Part shown: piece by piece, positions 12,540 through 24,083 of the stretch
Layout: each line of letters begins with the position of its first letter
Position numbering within the stretch: the stretch's first letter is position 1
Assembly (NCBI RefSeq): GCF_023898315.1
Contig: NC_064614.1
Coordinates: forward strand, 76,954,501 to 77,018,500
DNA length: 64,000 nt
Source: Schistocerca nitens
Lineage: Eukaryota > Arthropoda > Insecta > Orthoptera > Acrididae
Direction: 5' to 3'
Position numbers and translations under genes: made by a program
Notes under the pieces: generated by a model
Told to the model about the DNA's origin: nothing
What the model saw: the letters and a program-made list of their open reading frames with translations, nothing else
The model's database searches: none

Positions 12540-13080
12540 AACGTTTAGGCCGGCCGCTTTCAAATTAAACACAATGTTGCCAGGTCTGTCCGTGTCAATC
12601 GGGGCATTGTTCCTAGGGGTGCTTGCAAACATCGCTGCTCCCTTCGAGTGTCTCTCATATTATTTCGCTAATGACCCTTCAATTTCTCCAATAAATCCGG
12701 CCAAATGTCACGCAACGAGTTGCACTCGAACGTTCATTTGTTTCGCCGACACAGTTGCCGGCGCGTCGCAATAAATCAGCGCTGGTAGGAAACGCATTTA
12801 TAAATCAACTGCCCTATTAGCTGGTGTAAAAGCTTGTTGGTTTAGGCAGATGAGAACTAAACCAAGCAATCATTTGGGCTGGGAGCACGTGTAGCGCCGG
12901 CTTCGGGCTGCATGAACAACGAGGGGGAGAGGAGGCGCGGTAGGTAATCAATTTGGCTGATATGATCTGCGCTCGTGCTGGTCAATCAGACATCGGACCC
13001 TCATCGGAATCCTATCACGGCGCCTAATCCGGCTGCAGCATGACACAAATTCATGCATGGCACAAACAAAGAGATCACAC
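12540..13080. promoter_or_regulatory. GC-balanced non-coding block, possible conserved element
   Basis: This block is not recognisable as a transposon and has a balanced base composition unlike its AT-rich flanks. It contains homeodomain-type cores (TAAT, cctaatccgg near 13023) and an E-box cacgtg at 12887-12892. Such motifs are short and common, so the regulatory reading is inference. Comparison with a related grasshopper would settle it. Confidence 0.25.
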
Positions 13081-13285
13081 CTAATCAGATACTAATTACA
13101 GTCTTGCACGTAGGTTAACGAGGGTCCACTAGTAAATGAGTAACGGCTACCGTGAATGATAGCGTGGAAGTTTTACGTGACCATTTCTATTAACTTACCT
13201 TCCCTGGAACAAGTGTAGCAAAAAAAAGCACATCTTGGACACAGATTTTTGTGTTAAAAATTGTAGATTACGTACTAGCAATCGC

Positions 13286-13309
13286 AAAAAAAAAAAAAAA
13301 AAAAAAAAA
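13286..13309 (+). repeat. Poly(A) run of 24
   Basis: Twenty-four consecutive A followed by taaactacagg. It could be the tail of a retroposed sequence lying to its left or a simple homopolymer. No retroposed gene was recognised upstream. Confidence 0.6.
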
Positions 13310-14219
13310 TAAACTACAGGTTGTGTAACTTCATGAGCTGAGATATACAGGACAGTTTCAGCTGCAGTCGCCAGTGATACAAGTAGCAGACTCCGTACCG
13401 TAATGGATACCAAAGCGCTTCTTGTGATCTTGATGCCTGCTTCGCATTAATTAGCCAAAACGTCTGCTTAATAGCAATTTGTTGCATTTTTATAACCCAA
13501 TGTAGCAGCGATTCTCCCTCTATGAAATCATAAGCCGTTGGCAGAGGTATGTGGAGCCAGATATCTAAGCATAGGTCATGTAGTTTCTTTAAATTACAAA
13601 CTTGTTATTGGGGAGTACGAAGCTGGCGCCCGGCAGGGTCCATAAGAGATCCACCCTGTTTCTGATCAGATTAATAGCATGTTGTGAGACGGACTGTATG
13701 ACGCCATGGCCCTCGGATAAGACTCTATCGTGGTCTGCAATAATGTTCCCGTATCCACAGCTGTCGTGGTGCCTTTACGTACTACCATAGAACCCATGGA
13801 AGTCACGGTGAATGCATGACACTGCGTAATCTCTAAATGTAATGCAAAAACAAATGACCTAACTGACTGACTCATCTTCGTTCAGTCCAAACCGGCCAGA
13901 AACTTCAAATATGGAGATGATATTGGTCTTACAGTGTAGGCGGCTTTTAAGAAGAAATTAATCGAAATACATCCCTAACGGGGTGAAACAGGGGCTGAAT
14001 GGCTTTTTCAAAAATATGACTCTATTAAGGCGATTTCGAAGCCAGACATAAAGGAATCCATGTTTCAGCATTTTTTGGGAACTCACCCCTATGGGATGAA
14101 ATAGTAAGTGAATTTTTTTACATAAATCTTTGTTAAAGAATTACTAAAGCATTTTAACGCTACGTCTATGGAAGTTGCTATTTAACTTCTCAGTTAGAAA
14201 CTAAATAATACGTGTTTTA

Positions 14220-14390
14220 CGAGCGGTGTAAGGCGCTGCAGTCGTGGACTGTGCGGCTGGTCCCGGCGGAGGTTCGAGTCCTCCCTCGGGCATGGGTGGG
14301 TGTGTTTATCATTAGGATAATTTAGGTTAAGTAGTGTGTAAGCTTAGGGACAGATGACATTAGCAGTTAAGTCCCATAAGATAAAAAAAA
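14220..14390 (+). mobile_element. SINE type C
   Basis: Head with B box ggttcgagtcctccctcggg, then the type C body ttaggataatttaggttaag, gtgtgtaagcttagggac and gcagttaagtcccataag, ending in an A run. The first part of the A box is damaged. Imperfect direct repeats acgtgtttta (14210-14219) and acgtggttta (14391-14400) flank it. Confidence 0.85.
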
Positions 14391-14577
14391 ACGTGGTTTA
14401 GTATTTTTGGGAATTCAACCGCTAAGGTGATGAGATAGGGCCTGACTGACTCACAGATTCATCATCGACTAGATCAAGCTACTGAGTGCAGGAACTCGAA
14501 ATTTGGGGAGCGTCTTGATCTGTTGCTATAGGCGTCTTTTAAGGAGGGATTGTTCGAAATTCCACTTCTAAGGAGGT

Positions 14578-14712
14578 GGAGAGATTAGAATACATCCAAC
14601 AGGTAGTTGAGGACGTAGGTTTTAAGTGCTACTCTGAGATGAAAGGTTGGCGCAGAAGTTGTTGCCTGGCCGCATCAAACCAATGAGAAGACTGATAACT
14701 TGAAAAAAAAGG
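14578..14712 (+). mobile_element. RTE-like LINE, extreme 3' end only
   Basis: The stretch encodes the last residues of the RTE-like LINE protein (RLEYIQQVVEDVGF, YSEMKGW, AASNQ) and its short 3' region. It matches the 3' ends of the LINEs ending at 17983 and about 49535. It is inserted in the degenerate repeat domain and is a strongly 5'-truncated copy. Confidence 0.75.
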
Positions 14713-15149
14713 GGGAGAAGTAGGGATGAAAAGTTGTAGTAGGGATGAAAAGTTGTTTGAAAATACGTCCCTAGCAAGGCAATTTTGAAGCTATAATTAC
14801 AAAAAATGGTACTTGGCTTCGTGATAAGAACGAAAACATACGTGCTTCAGCATTTTAGGAAACAGTGGGTAATTTTTTTCTGAAAACAAATCATTATTAA
14901 AATACTACTAAACTTTTTTTAAAGCTACATCCATGAAAACTGGTATCTGACTTTTCGGTTAGAAATAAAAAACATTCGTATTTCAGCAAGGCAACCTCTA
15001 AGAGAGTGAATTAAGGACATGAAAATATTTCGTTAATTAAACTGGTAGTTCACTTCTATGCAGACACGACTCATGCTATCAAAGTTTCTGTTGAAATATC
15101 ATCACAAGAACTGAAAAGGCAGACTTTATAAAAATCTCCTGCTCCAGCT

Positions 15150-16401
15150 ATTGGAATCGTTTTTTTGTAACAACTACGTTCGGAACAGACTATGCTTCTA
15201 TGGCTTCATTAGCGTAAAAAGTTTAGAAGCCTTTACAGTTTATGAACAACATAAACTTTCGATGAAAGAAACACAAAGAAATCTGTGCAGACCATACGAG
15301 AACGTAACACAGGGTGCTAAGTTCGTGTTGCATAAAGTGCTTCCACGGTTGAGTCCGTGGTCGTTTTCGGACACACCGACATCCAGATAACGACTGTTCG
15401 AAATGTGCACCACACCATGTGACCAGAAACATCATTCACCTGACCAGGCGACACGTCGACATTGATGGGCGGTCCAGCATCCATGATCTTTTGTCCACTG
15501 CAATCGTAATACACCATGTCGTTGGTCCAGTGTAGAAACACGCAAGGGACGTCTGTTCTGGGGTCCCATGTAAAACAATGCAGGCTGAACGGTGTGCTTG
15601 TACCAGCTTTATACACTGTCATCAAATCTACTACACTTCGACGTCCTTCCTGCTTAACAGAGAGGGTACGCAATCTCTGACGAGGCGAGGACGTGCAATA
15701 CTTTTTTGCCTATACTTGGTTTCACCGTCATTAGAGCACTTCGGGTAGACACTCACGGCAAACGACGGCATGACGCGTAAAGCCCCGTAATTCGCCGTTT
15801 AAGAGACATTTAGTCCCATGATTGGCATTGCACGAGACTCACCTATTACAAGAGAATTCTGTGTGCTTCCATCGGAAAAGGAATGTTTGCCGCAGAACAA
15901 ATGAGAAGTTGAATTACCTTTCAAAATGAACGCGAAAATATTTGGGAGCATCGTGGCTTCAGAAAGCCATAAATTAGAAGAAAGGCACTTGTGGATGGCA
16001 CCAAATCATAGAAAGCCAAAGTAGACAAAATAAAGCACTTTAAATCACGCCTTTATTGGCAACACTTAAGCGGCTTGAGAATTATGTACATTGATGGAAC
16101 GATTGAAACGCACAAATTAATATTCACAATCTGCAACCTTGCTTACTCTACATCAACAGAACAATCCCAAACTTGCTAAAATCAGTCATAAGAACGACTC
16201 GCTGAGCTGTGACTTGAGAGAGTATTAATGCCAATGCTAATTGTGATCGTTTGACCATCCAGACTACACTATACACAGAGCATAGCCTGTAACAACAACG
16301 ACTCTGTGCTATTGTACATATAATATTTTTTTCTTCAGATTTTTCGATAAACTTGTGTAATTAATGTTCTGCTTTCATTTCTTTTTTGTTTCATGCCATT
16401 G
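15150..16401. other. Unassigned stretch
   Basis: An antisense frame at 15317-15673 (118 codons) is open but shows no domain I can name; its composition suggests an old repeat. The remainder to 16401 is AT-rich without open frames. No host exon could be supported. Confidence 0.35.
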
Positions 16402-16489
16402 TGTTAAGAAAACTGTAAACAAGTTTCAATGTGAAGATTAATGTTTATGTCAAATGTCAAGTAATATTGTGATAGAATTGAAATGTAAC

Positions 16490-16686
16490 GCCAACCGGAG
16501 TGGCCGTGCGGTTCTAGGCGCTACAGTCTGGAGCCGAGCGACCGCTACGGTCGCAGGTTCGAATCCTGCTTCGGGCATGGATGTGTATGATGTCCTTTGG
16601 TTAGTTAGGTTTAATTAGTTCTAAGCTCTAGGCGACTGATGACCTCAGAAGTTAAGTCGCATAGTGCTCAGAGCCATTTGAACCAT
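16490..16686 (+). mobile_element. SINE type A with perfect 12-bp target duplication
   Basis: Full-length type A SINE: A-box-like gagtggccgtgcggttctag, B box ggttcgaatcctgc, and the usual body ending gccatttgaaccatt. Direct repeats ttgaaatgtaac at 16478-16489 and 16687-16698 are identical. It sits inside the presumed LTR. Confidence 0.95.
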
Positions 16687-17342
16687 TTGAAATGTAACAA
16701 ATGTTGAAATTGTTGTAAGATGTTTAAAATTGTAATTGTGCGTCTGATCCATACGTAGGCAATGTGTTAGGATGTGTAGAATGCAAAACCTCGGGTGAAT
16801 ACCCGGCCTGTCAGGGAGCGGTAAAAGGTGGATGGCAGGCGAGCGCGGGGAAATGCGCGCGGGCACTGCACGGCACAACGGGCTCAGCAGTAGTAGTTGG
16901 AGTTTGGCACTGGTCTGAGCAACACGTTGTGGAGCGAGGAGGCTCTCCTGGAAGACGTAACTTCATTGAGCCACGGGTATGCCGTTCCAACGCCCACACA
17001 GCATGGCAAAAGTCCATAGGCACTAAATGGAAAAGTGTTGCGACGCTAAGAAGAATTAAAGTGCCGATACGTCAAGAGCCATAGCTGTGGTTGTATGTGT
17101 GCTCTGTGCCTCGCCATCTCGCCGCTCGCCAACCGCCGCATCGATACAAGCAGGTTGAAACTTTTAGTACTGTATTCGTATGGACCATAGAGTGAAATGT
17201 TCAATAATAACCTAAATTTTACCAGAACGTTCCCCTCATTTAATTATCCTCACAACTAACCTAGTCAGGGTCCTTTCCAAATGTTGTGCAATCCGAGTGT
17301 CCCGAAATGAAAAATTAAATTTTGTGTTAATAATAATTACTT

Positions 17343-17983
17343 ATGAAAGTGAAACATGGACGATAACTAGTGTGGACAAGAAGAGAATAGAAGCTTTCGA
17401 AATGTGGTGCTACAGAAGAATGCTGAAGATAAGGTGGGTAGATCACGTAACTAATGAGGAGGTATTGAATAGGATTGGGGAGAAGAGAAGTTTGTGGCAC
17501 AACTTGACTAGAAGAAAGTTCAAATGGTTCAAATGGCTCTGAGCTCTATGGGACTTAACATCTATGGTCATCAGTCCCCTAGAACTTAGAACTACTTAAA
17601 CCTAACTAACCTAAGGACATCACACAACACCTAGCCATCACGAGGCAGAGAAAATCCCTGACCCCTCCAGGAATCGAACCCGGGAATCCGGGCGTGGGAC
17701 GCGAGAACGCTACCGCACGACCACGAGATGCGGGCGACTAGAAGAAGTGATCGGTTAGTAGGACATGTTTTGAGGCATCAAGGGATCACAAATTTAGCAT
17801 TGGAGGGCAGCGTGGAGGGTAAAAGTCGTAGAGGGAGACCAAGAGATGAATACACTAAGCAGATTCAGAAGGATGTAGGTTGCAGTAGGCACTGGGAGAT
17901 GAAGAAGCTTGCACAGGATAGAGTAGCATGGAGAGCTGCATCAAACCAGTCTCAGGACTGAAGACCACAACAACAACAACAAC
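17343..17983 (+). mobile_element. RTE-like LINE, 5'-truncated, (CAA)n tail
   Basis: A dead-on-arrival LINE copy keeping only the C-terminal protein part: YESETWTITS, EAFEMWCYRRMLKIRWVDH, then after an inserted SINE RLVGHVLRHQG and SRRGRPRDEY, then gactgaagacca and a short caa repeat tail. Identical 11-bp direct repeats aataattactt at 17332-17342 and 17984-17994 define the insertion exactly. The copy is 641 bp including a 219-bp SINE. It lies in the 5' LTR region of the gypsy element. Confidence 0.9.
17517..17735 (-). mobile_element. SINE type B (Gly-like tRNA head)
   Basis: Antisense copy with the same 3' body as type A but a different head. On the minus strand the head reads gtggtcgtgcggtagcgttc and later gggttcgattcctgg, which resembles tRNA-Gly(GCC). 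Direct repeats gactagaagaa at 17506-17516 and 17736-17746 are identical. It is nested in a LINE that is nested in an LTR region. Confidence 0.9.
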
Positions 17984-18659
17984 AATAATTACTTGCCGAC
18001 CTAACTATGTTAGAATAGTGTTTAAAGAACTGTTTCGTTAATGAACCAGTAAAAGAATAACGAAGGTCTAACGCAGTTGAAAGATAACTTTAATATTGAT
18101 ATAGTAATGAAGTTTAATTATTTCGAGACAGATATAAAGGTATTTAAATGAGAAGTAAATAAGAAAAAAAAGAGTAGTAACTCATATACTGGAAATCTTG
18201 AACGCATGATAATTTCAGTAATGAATTTTTTTAATACAGTGATCATAACAGTTTCAGGGTCCTCCCCCCACCCCCCTTTATTCATTTGAATTCTGAAGTG
18301 TTCTAAATTGGCTTGACCAGCAAAAGTTAAAGTCAATATAAAAGACAAAATTTATCAGTGTTTTATCTTTATCAAAATTGACATTTTGTGTGTGGCTCGA
18401 AAGTGCTATTTCTAGGGTAACCTAAGCCCGATTTTAATCAGATCAATAGACAGTACGAAGTTTTGTAGTATACATTGTAGTGTAGTGTTATGTGTTCATG
18501 GTTTTTCCATGTCAGTACTGAACGTGAAACTATCAGTTCAATAGATTTTCTGGTTCTAAAATTCTGCTATATTATGCAGTGTTACTACTGTACTTGTTGT
18601 TTTGCATGAATATCTACCAACTTGTACAGGGAAGAAACTCAGTTAATGCCTAATTAGGC

Positions 18660-18669
18660 TGGCGACCGT
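18660..18669 (+). other. Primer-binding site, tggcgaccgt
   Basis: Located about 395 bp before gag, this matches the start of primer-binding sites described for 412/mdg1-type gypsy elements that use a tRNA-Arg primer (family knowledge, from memory). The same ten bases, preceded by the same ggc, occur at 33943-33952 after the other LTR candidate. Confidence 0.55.
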
Positions 18670-19063
18670 ATTATTATTAAATTGGTAGCATCTTCAGTGT
18701 TGCTTTTGGTACATACTGACGTGTACTTGCATTTTGAACTTACTTGACGGATCATTGTTATTACAGAGTGGGTGTAAGTCTGATTTGCCACCATTCAGGT
18801 ACACGCGGTCAATATCTATACGAAAATCCTGTCTCGTAAGGTGAACCCCACTCACTTACCATAGTACAGGCTATAATGAGTATTGTGAGCCCCACGTGCA
18901 CGTTACAAGTGGCTCCCGGTGACAGTACATCCAGTTGTTGTCGGTCACAAATTAACGTGAATACCGAACAGTGGATGTTCAGTGGCACGAATTGCAATAA
19001 TATTCAGTGAAGTAAATAGCAGTGAACGTCAAGTAAGGTAGTGAGGTGTAACTTGCGTTCGGT

Positions 19064-20642
19064 ATGGACAAGAATGTAAAAACAGTAGATGTGCCGAGCG
19101 TAATGGAAGATGGGGCTGGCAATGATAGGAGTTTACGCGGCCAGATAACAGACGGCATTAGCGGTAGACAATTGGCGTACATACAATACCACGAACATGT
19201 TAAAGAACAGATTGAAATGTCGAGATTGCCTCGAACACACCAAGGAATAAAACAGGAAGTAGAGGATGACTTTGTAGATGATAGTGGGTACGTGAACGAA
19301 TCCACTGACATGTTTGATTCACCACAGATAAAGAAAGAACCGAAAGAAAATTTTGAAGTAGGATCGGAACGCACCGATTCCGTAGAACAAGACAGCGTGA
19401 AAATTTTAAGCATGAACGACTTATTTGAACGATTAACCAAACAAATTGCAGGACAGAATGATCAGCTTAAAACACACGTTGACGAGCAGCTTAAAACACA
19501 AGTTGGTCAGCTTAAAGCACAGGTCGAAGAACAAGGAATTAAAATTAGTAAACAAATAGAAAAGGTAGAACAAAATTTGGGTAATTTAAGTTCTGCAGTA
19601 AATACTATGAAGTCTGAAATTGACGCAATTAATAAAAATATGAATACTATGCAGGGGGAAATTGACAACATTAACAGTAGGTTTGATGTTGAAATTCTCA
19701 ACATCCAAGAGAAAGTAGAGCCTTGAAACAAAAGTAGACGAACAAGTTTTCTGTCTTAAAACTGAGATCGTAAACGAATGCCAACATGGAATCTCACAGT
19801 TGAAAAAGGCAGTTTCAGATACTGAAAGAAATTTAGGCGAAAAACTTATCGGATGGGTGCAAACGTGTGAACAAAATAAATCGAAAATTCAAGGCAAAAT
19901 TTTCGATCTCGAGAGTAAAATCAAAGATAGGCCTGGGGTTGTCTGTAATGGCGCGCCACTTACGAAGCTGTTGGAAGGTGAGGAGCGCTTCGATCCCGCC
20001 AAGAAACATAACGGATGGCATCCGTTGGATTTCATCAAAAATTGCGAGAGGATGTTTCCTGAACACCTGTCTGGTCAGGAGAAGATAAACGTAGTAATTA
20101 GCGCCTTAGCAGGTGACGCTAAGCGCTGGGGAATTAACTTGAATACCGAACTAATGACGTTCGAAGAGTTTAAACAAAAGTTTACAGAAGAATACTGGTC
20201 CGAACAAAAACAGGATCGTTTGTTGAGTGAGTTTATCATGGCCAAACTTCATGATAACAGGGGCAGGAATTCTTTGAAAGATTTCTGCGAATATTGGTAC
20301 CGAAATTTGACACATTTAAGAGGGAGAAGATCCGATTCTGAAATCGTATGGGAGCTATATAAAAAGCTTCCAGAAGATTCGAAGAAATATGTGGGAAGCA
20401 ATCATCGCAGCTTCCAAGCGTTTCTCGAAAGGGTCGAAGACGAAGATCACTGGCGCGAAAGTCGTGCCAATTATCAGAATTTTAGTAACAGGAATATCCG
20501 CATTAATGACGAGAGAAATGACGGCGATGGGTTTTGCGTCAACATGATACAGAGAGGTAGAGGCAGAGGAAGAGGAGGAGGGAGTTATGCAGGTCGCGGT
20601 AGAGGATACACCGCGCAAGACAATATCGACGCGGGAAACTGA
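19064..20642 (+). pseudogene. gag: gypsy gag, one frameshift
   Basis: The first frame opens with an ATG at 19064 and runs to a TGA at about 19724. A single-base shift there moves the reading into the frame that stays open to 20642; the protein sense continues as LETKVDEQVF. The N-terminal part is acidic and includes a heptad-rich stretch (about 19440-19700, LKTHVDEQLKTQVGQLKAQV) suggesting a coiled coil. The 19990-20440 part resembles the Retrotrans_gag capsid fold (FIKNCERMF, AKRWGINLN, FKQKFTEEYW). An RG-rich tail (RGRGRGRGGGSYAGRGRG) probably binds RNA in place of a CCHC knuckle, which is absent. Family role: assembles the particle around element RNA. Confidence 0.8.
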
Positions 20643-20974
20643 TTTCCGCGAACGTTGCGGGCCAAATGGAAGCGGACAGAACATACCGGCCCCGATTTAA
20701 GAAACATTACCGGACTGACAGTAAAGTTATGAGACAGCTTAGAGACAGGTGTGGAACGACGCAGCGTGTTGTTGCGAAACAAGCGTCAGGTGCGTGCGCA
20801 GATGACTTATCTTCGCCACGCAGAGCGCTACATGTTAACAGGCGAGTGGAGCATTAGAGGGCAACGGCCCAGCCTAGCAGAACAGCTGTTCAGAGAGAAG
20901 CCGCTAACAAGGAGGCAGAATTAGGTACAAACATTGCCGTAAGAACTGGTGAATACATTACGAGTGGTAATTCC

Positions 20975-22260
20975 GTGGCGAAGGAAATAGTGGATGGAAC
21001 AGTGGATACACAGAGAGGTGCGGTTAGCAGTGTTAGCAATGAAGTAAATGGCGAGAATGAATTAGCAGAAGTAACTGATTGGCGTGTGCAAATCGACGAT
21101 CTGTACAAGGGCCTCAAGCAATGTGAGTGGGAGGATTTTAAGAAGGAATATGAGGCAAAGAGGTTAATTAGTGAAAAAGGAAATAGTAGGGACGTCGATA
21201 AGGTGATGTGGCCCGAATTTGAAGAGGAGAGAATAAAAAGCGCCGCGCAAAGTACGCGTGCTGCCGATAGGTTGATGGTTAAAGATAGGAAGGAATCGGA
21301 GGATGAAATCCTAAGCACTGACGAGGAAGTAACTTCTGTTAACGATCCGCCAACAGTACAAGCTGTTACCGAAAGGCACCGTGGGGAAGGGGCAGGTAAT
21401 TACCTAAGAGTAATTGAAGTCCACGAGGATTACACTAAATATGAAGTAACAGTGGATGTGAGTAAAGCTGATAATGAGGCCGTTTTGCCAAAAGAGGATA
21501 TTAAATTAAAATCAAAGCCTGACGAAAATGCAGAGGGAGAACTTAATGCCTGTCTCAGAAAAGTTTTTATGTTAGAACCTGAAAGCGATCCAGAATGGTC
21601 GGATTCTGACGATGGTTCAGATGACTAGTATTTCGGTACTAGTGAAAATGATGGGAATACGGCTAATTGCGATATTGTACCTACTGATGACGAAGTTTCA
21701 AAACAAAACCCAGTTGTTGAGACTGAACACAGGAAAAAGGAGCCACCGGACGAGTCAGTGTCAATGTTACAAAGAGTTCAAGAATTTAATGACTTTGAAC
21801 TTCCGGAACCAATGAAACCGCCAGATATAGGTGATGTGCAGGACAAGAGCATATCTTGGGACGATGTTATCGTCGACCCGGATTTGCTTAGGGAAGATCA
21901 CAACAATGAAAAGCATTTGACGGTTAAACAAACTATAATACCAGTTGAAATTTATAATGTGAAATTGCAAGTACTTCTTGATACTGGATCTCAGATAAGT
22001 GCTATCTCCCAATCGTTTTTCGAACACATATGTGATAAGCCCTGACTAGTAATTATGTCAGTGACTGGTGTAAAAATTGTTGGTGCTACTGGCAAGACTA
22101 GCAAGCCAGTAAAGAAACAGATATTGGTTGAATGTAGTATAAAACGACAAAAGCACGATTTTTTGGTTGTGCCAGACTTGAGTACTGAAACGATTCTAGG
22201 TATAGATTGGCTAGATAAAGAAAAAGTTATTATTGATTGTAGCCAGGAAGTGGTTCAAAA
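20975..22260 (+). pseudogene. pol: gypsy pol: acidic linker and protease
   Basis: One frame covers this region but contains an in-frame TAG (21626-21628) and TGA (22043-22045). The first 217 codons are acidic and unlike known domains, ending in a D/S-rich patch. The protease catalytic motif is LLDTGSQISAIS (about 21970-22008), and the C-terminal flap/helix region FLVVPDLSTETILGIDWL lies near 22160-22213. Both are diagnostic of the aspartic protease that cuts the polyprotein. A SINE begins at 22261 and breaks the frame. The 20643-20974 interval between gag and this frame has stops in all frames. Confidence 0.8.
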
Positions 22261-22471
22261 ATGGCTCAAATGGCTCTGAGCACTATGGGACTTAACATCT
22301 ATGGTCAGCAGTCCCCTAGAACTTAGAACTACTTAAACCTAACTAACCTAAGGACATCACACAATACCCAGTCATCACGAGGCGGAGAAAATCCCTGACC
22401 CCACCGGGAATCGAACCCGGGAACCCGGGCGCGCGAAGCGAGAACGCTACCGCACGACCACGAGCTGCGGA
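22261..22471 (-). mobile_element. SINE type B between protease and RT
   Basis: Antisense type B copy (tail gctcaaatggctctgagcac on the left, Gly-like head on the right, with ggaatcgaacccgggaa as B box in reverse). Imperfect direct repeats caggaagtggttcaaaa (22244-22260) and caggaaggggtcaaaa (22472-22487) flank it. Confidence 0.9.
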
Positions 22472-22504
22472 CAGGAAGGGGTCAAAATTAATAATGCATC
22501 TACG

Positions 22505-24083
22505 AATTTGGAGATAAAATTTGAGGAAAATGGGAAGGTGGTCGATTCAGAAATTGGTTCTTTATTATTGGAGATCGACCAAGTGAATGATGGTTTGACA
22601 AACATGTATGAAATCTACCATGTCAAGAGGTTGATAGATGAGAGTGACAGGCAAGGGAATGATTTTAAAGAAACTGTGGAAAATTTGAAGGAGATATCTC
22701 ATGATCAGAAAATAGAATTGCTTGATCTTTTAGAAAGTAATAGCACCGTATTTTAGGACAAACCTGGACTAGTTAAGAACTTTGAATACCAGATTGAGAC
22801 ATTAGAGCATAAACCTTTCTTTGTAAGACCGTTTTCGGTACCCATATCAAAGAGGCATGCCGTTCAAGTGGAAACAGATAAAATGATAGAATGGGGTGCA
22901 ATCGAACGGAGTAGCAGCGAATATAATAGCCCTTATCATCGTGAATAAAAGGGATGGGGGAGTAAGAGTAGTCATCGACACCAGGACTTTGAACAAAATT
23001 GTAAAGAAGGAAATAGACAGACCTGAAAATCTGGACGAAACGCTCCAAAAGTTTTATAATGTGAAGTATTTCATCAGTTTGGACATGACCGCCGGATACT
23101 GGCAAATCCCATTGAGCAAAGAATCCCGTAAATATACCGCTTTTCTATTCGCCGGGAAATGCTATCAGTATAAAGTAGTGCCATTTGGGCTTAGCACTTC
23201 TGTGGCGGTATTTATTAGGGCACTGGACTTTGTATTAGGGAGAGAATTGAGTTCCCGGCTAACCATTTATGTAAATGACTTACTGATTGCTACTAAGGAA
23301 TGGCAAGAGCATGGTGAATTATTGCAGAAAGTTTTTGTTGCTCTACAAGCAGGGGGCATGACACTAAAATGGAAGAAATGTGAATTCGTGAAGTCGGAAA
23401 TAAAGTTTTTGGGGCACATTATTACTACGACCGAGATTGGAAAGGACCCAGAAAAGTTAAGTGCAATAGCAAAGTGTCCAACTCCTAGAAATAGAAAACA
23501 GTTGAAAGCCTTTTTAGGTCTATGTGGGTTCTATAGAAAATTCTTTAAGGGGCAAGCTTTTAATAGTCCTCATTTGAATAATCTCCTTAAGAAAAATAGT
23601 GCCTTTGTTTGGACTGAAGGGTGCACGAGAGATTTTGAAAATTTAAAAAGTGAACTCTTGAATGACAAAATTTTGCATCATCCCATACTGATAGAACCTT
23701 TCCATATGAGTACCGACAGTAGTGCTTATGGGATTGGTATAGAAGTTTTCCAAGAAATCTGTGATGGCAAAGAAATCGAACACAGGACTATCGCGTTTTC
23801 AAGTAGAACTCTAACAAAATACGAGAGAAACTACACTGTATCGGAAAAGGAGGCTTTAGCCATTATATGGGGATTAAAGAAATTCAGGAATTATCTGTGG
23901 GGCCATAAGCTCATCATACATACCGACCACAAAGCTTTAACTTTTCTTAAATATTGTCGTTTACTTAATGGCAGGCTAACTCGTTGGGCTTTGTACCTGC
24001 AGCAGTTTGATTATGAGATTTGCTATGTTAAGGGTACTGAGAATTACGTGGCAATGCTTTATCTCGATTGCCTAATGGTATGA
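22505..24083 (+). pseudogene. pol: gypsy pol: reverse transcriptase and RNase H, disabled
   Basis: The N-terminal linker (22508-22753) ends at an in-frame TAG (22754-22756). The RT starts near 22780, shifts frame by one base around 22930, then is open from 22896 to 24083. RT landmarks are KRDGGVRVVIDTRTLN, SLDMTAGYWQI and VPFGLSTSVAVF. The catalytic box is YVND (23268-23279) instead of YxDD, so one catalytic aspartate is lost. FLGHI and AFLGLCGFYRKF follow. RNase H is marked by STDSSAYGIG, SEKEALAIIWGL and IIHTDHKAL. A one-base deletion at about 24051-24054 breaks the usual ANALSRLP end; the next frame continues into integrase. Confidence 0.85.

Larger units (their letters stand above)
13940..15050. 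repeat. Old degenerate repeat domain with nested insertions
   Basis: Related phrases recur at irregular spacing: cggggtgaaacaggggctga (about 13980), cccctatgggatgaaatag (about 14086), ccacttctaaggaggtgga (about 14563) and agtagggatgaaaagttgtt (about 14737). Others are the cattttttgggaactca and cattttaggaaacagtg pair and the acttctcagttagaaa and cttttcggttagaaa pair. This fits decayed copies of one unit, split by the SINE at 14220 and by a LINE end at 14578. Confidence 0.6.
16402..18659 (+). repeat. Probable 5' LTR and promoter region with nested insertions
   Basis: Excluding the inserted SINE and LINE this is about 1.4 kb. It runs from a tg start to the position just before the primer-binding motif, and a GC-rich middle (about 16790-17150) may hold the promoter/R region. 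LTR identity rests on position, on the primer-binding motif immediately downstream and on a similar arrangement at 33.9 kb. Without a 3' partner the borders are unproven. Confidence 0.55.

Noticed and set aside
18118-18348. Antisense 76-codon frame in the LTR region
   Set aside because: Low-complexity, within the retrotransposon 5' region, no domain.
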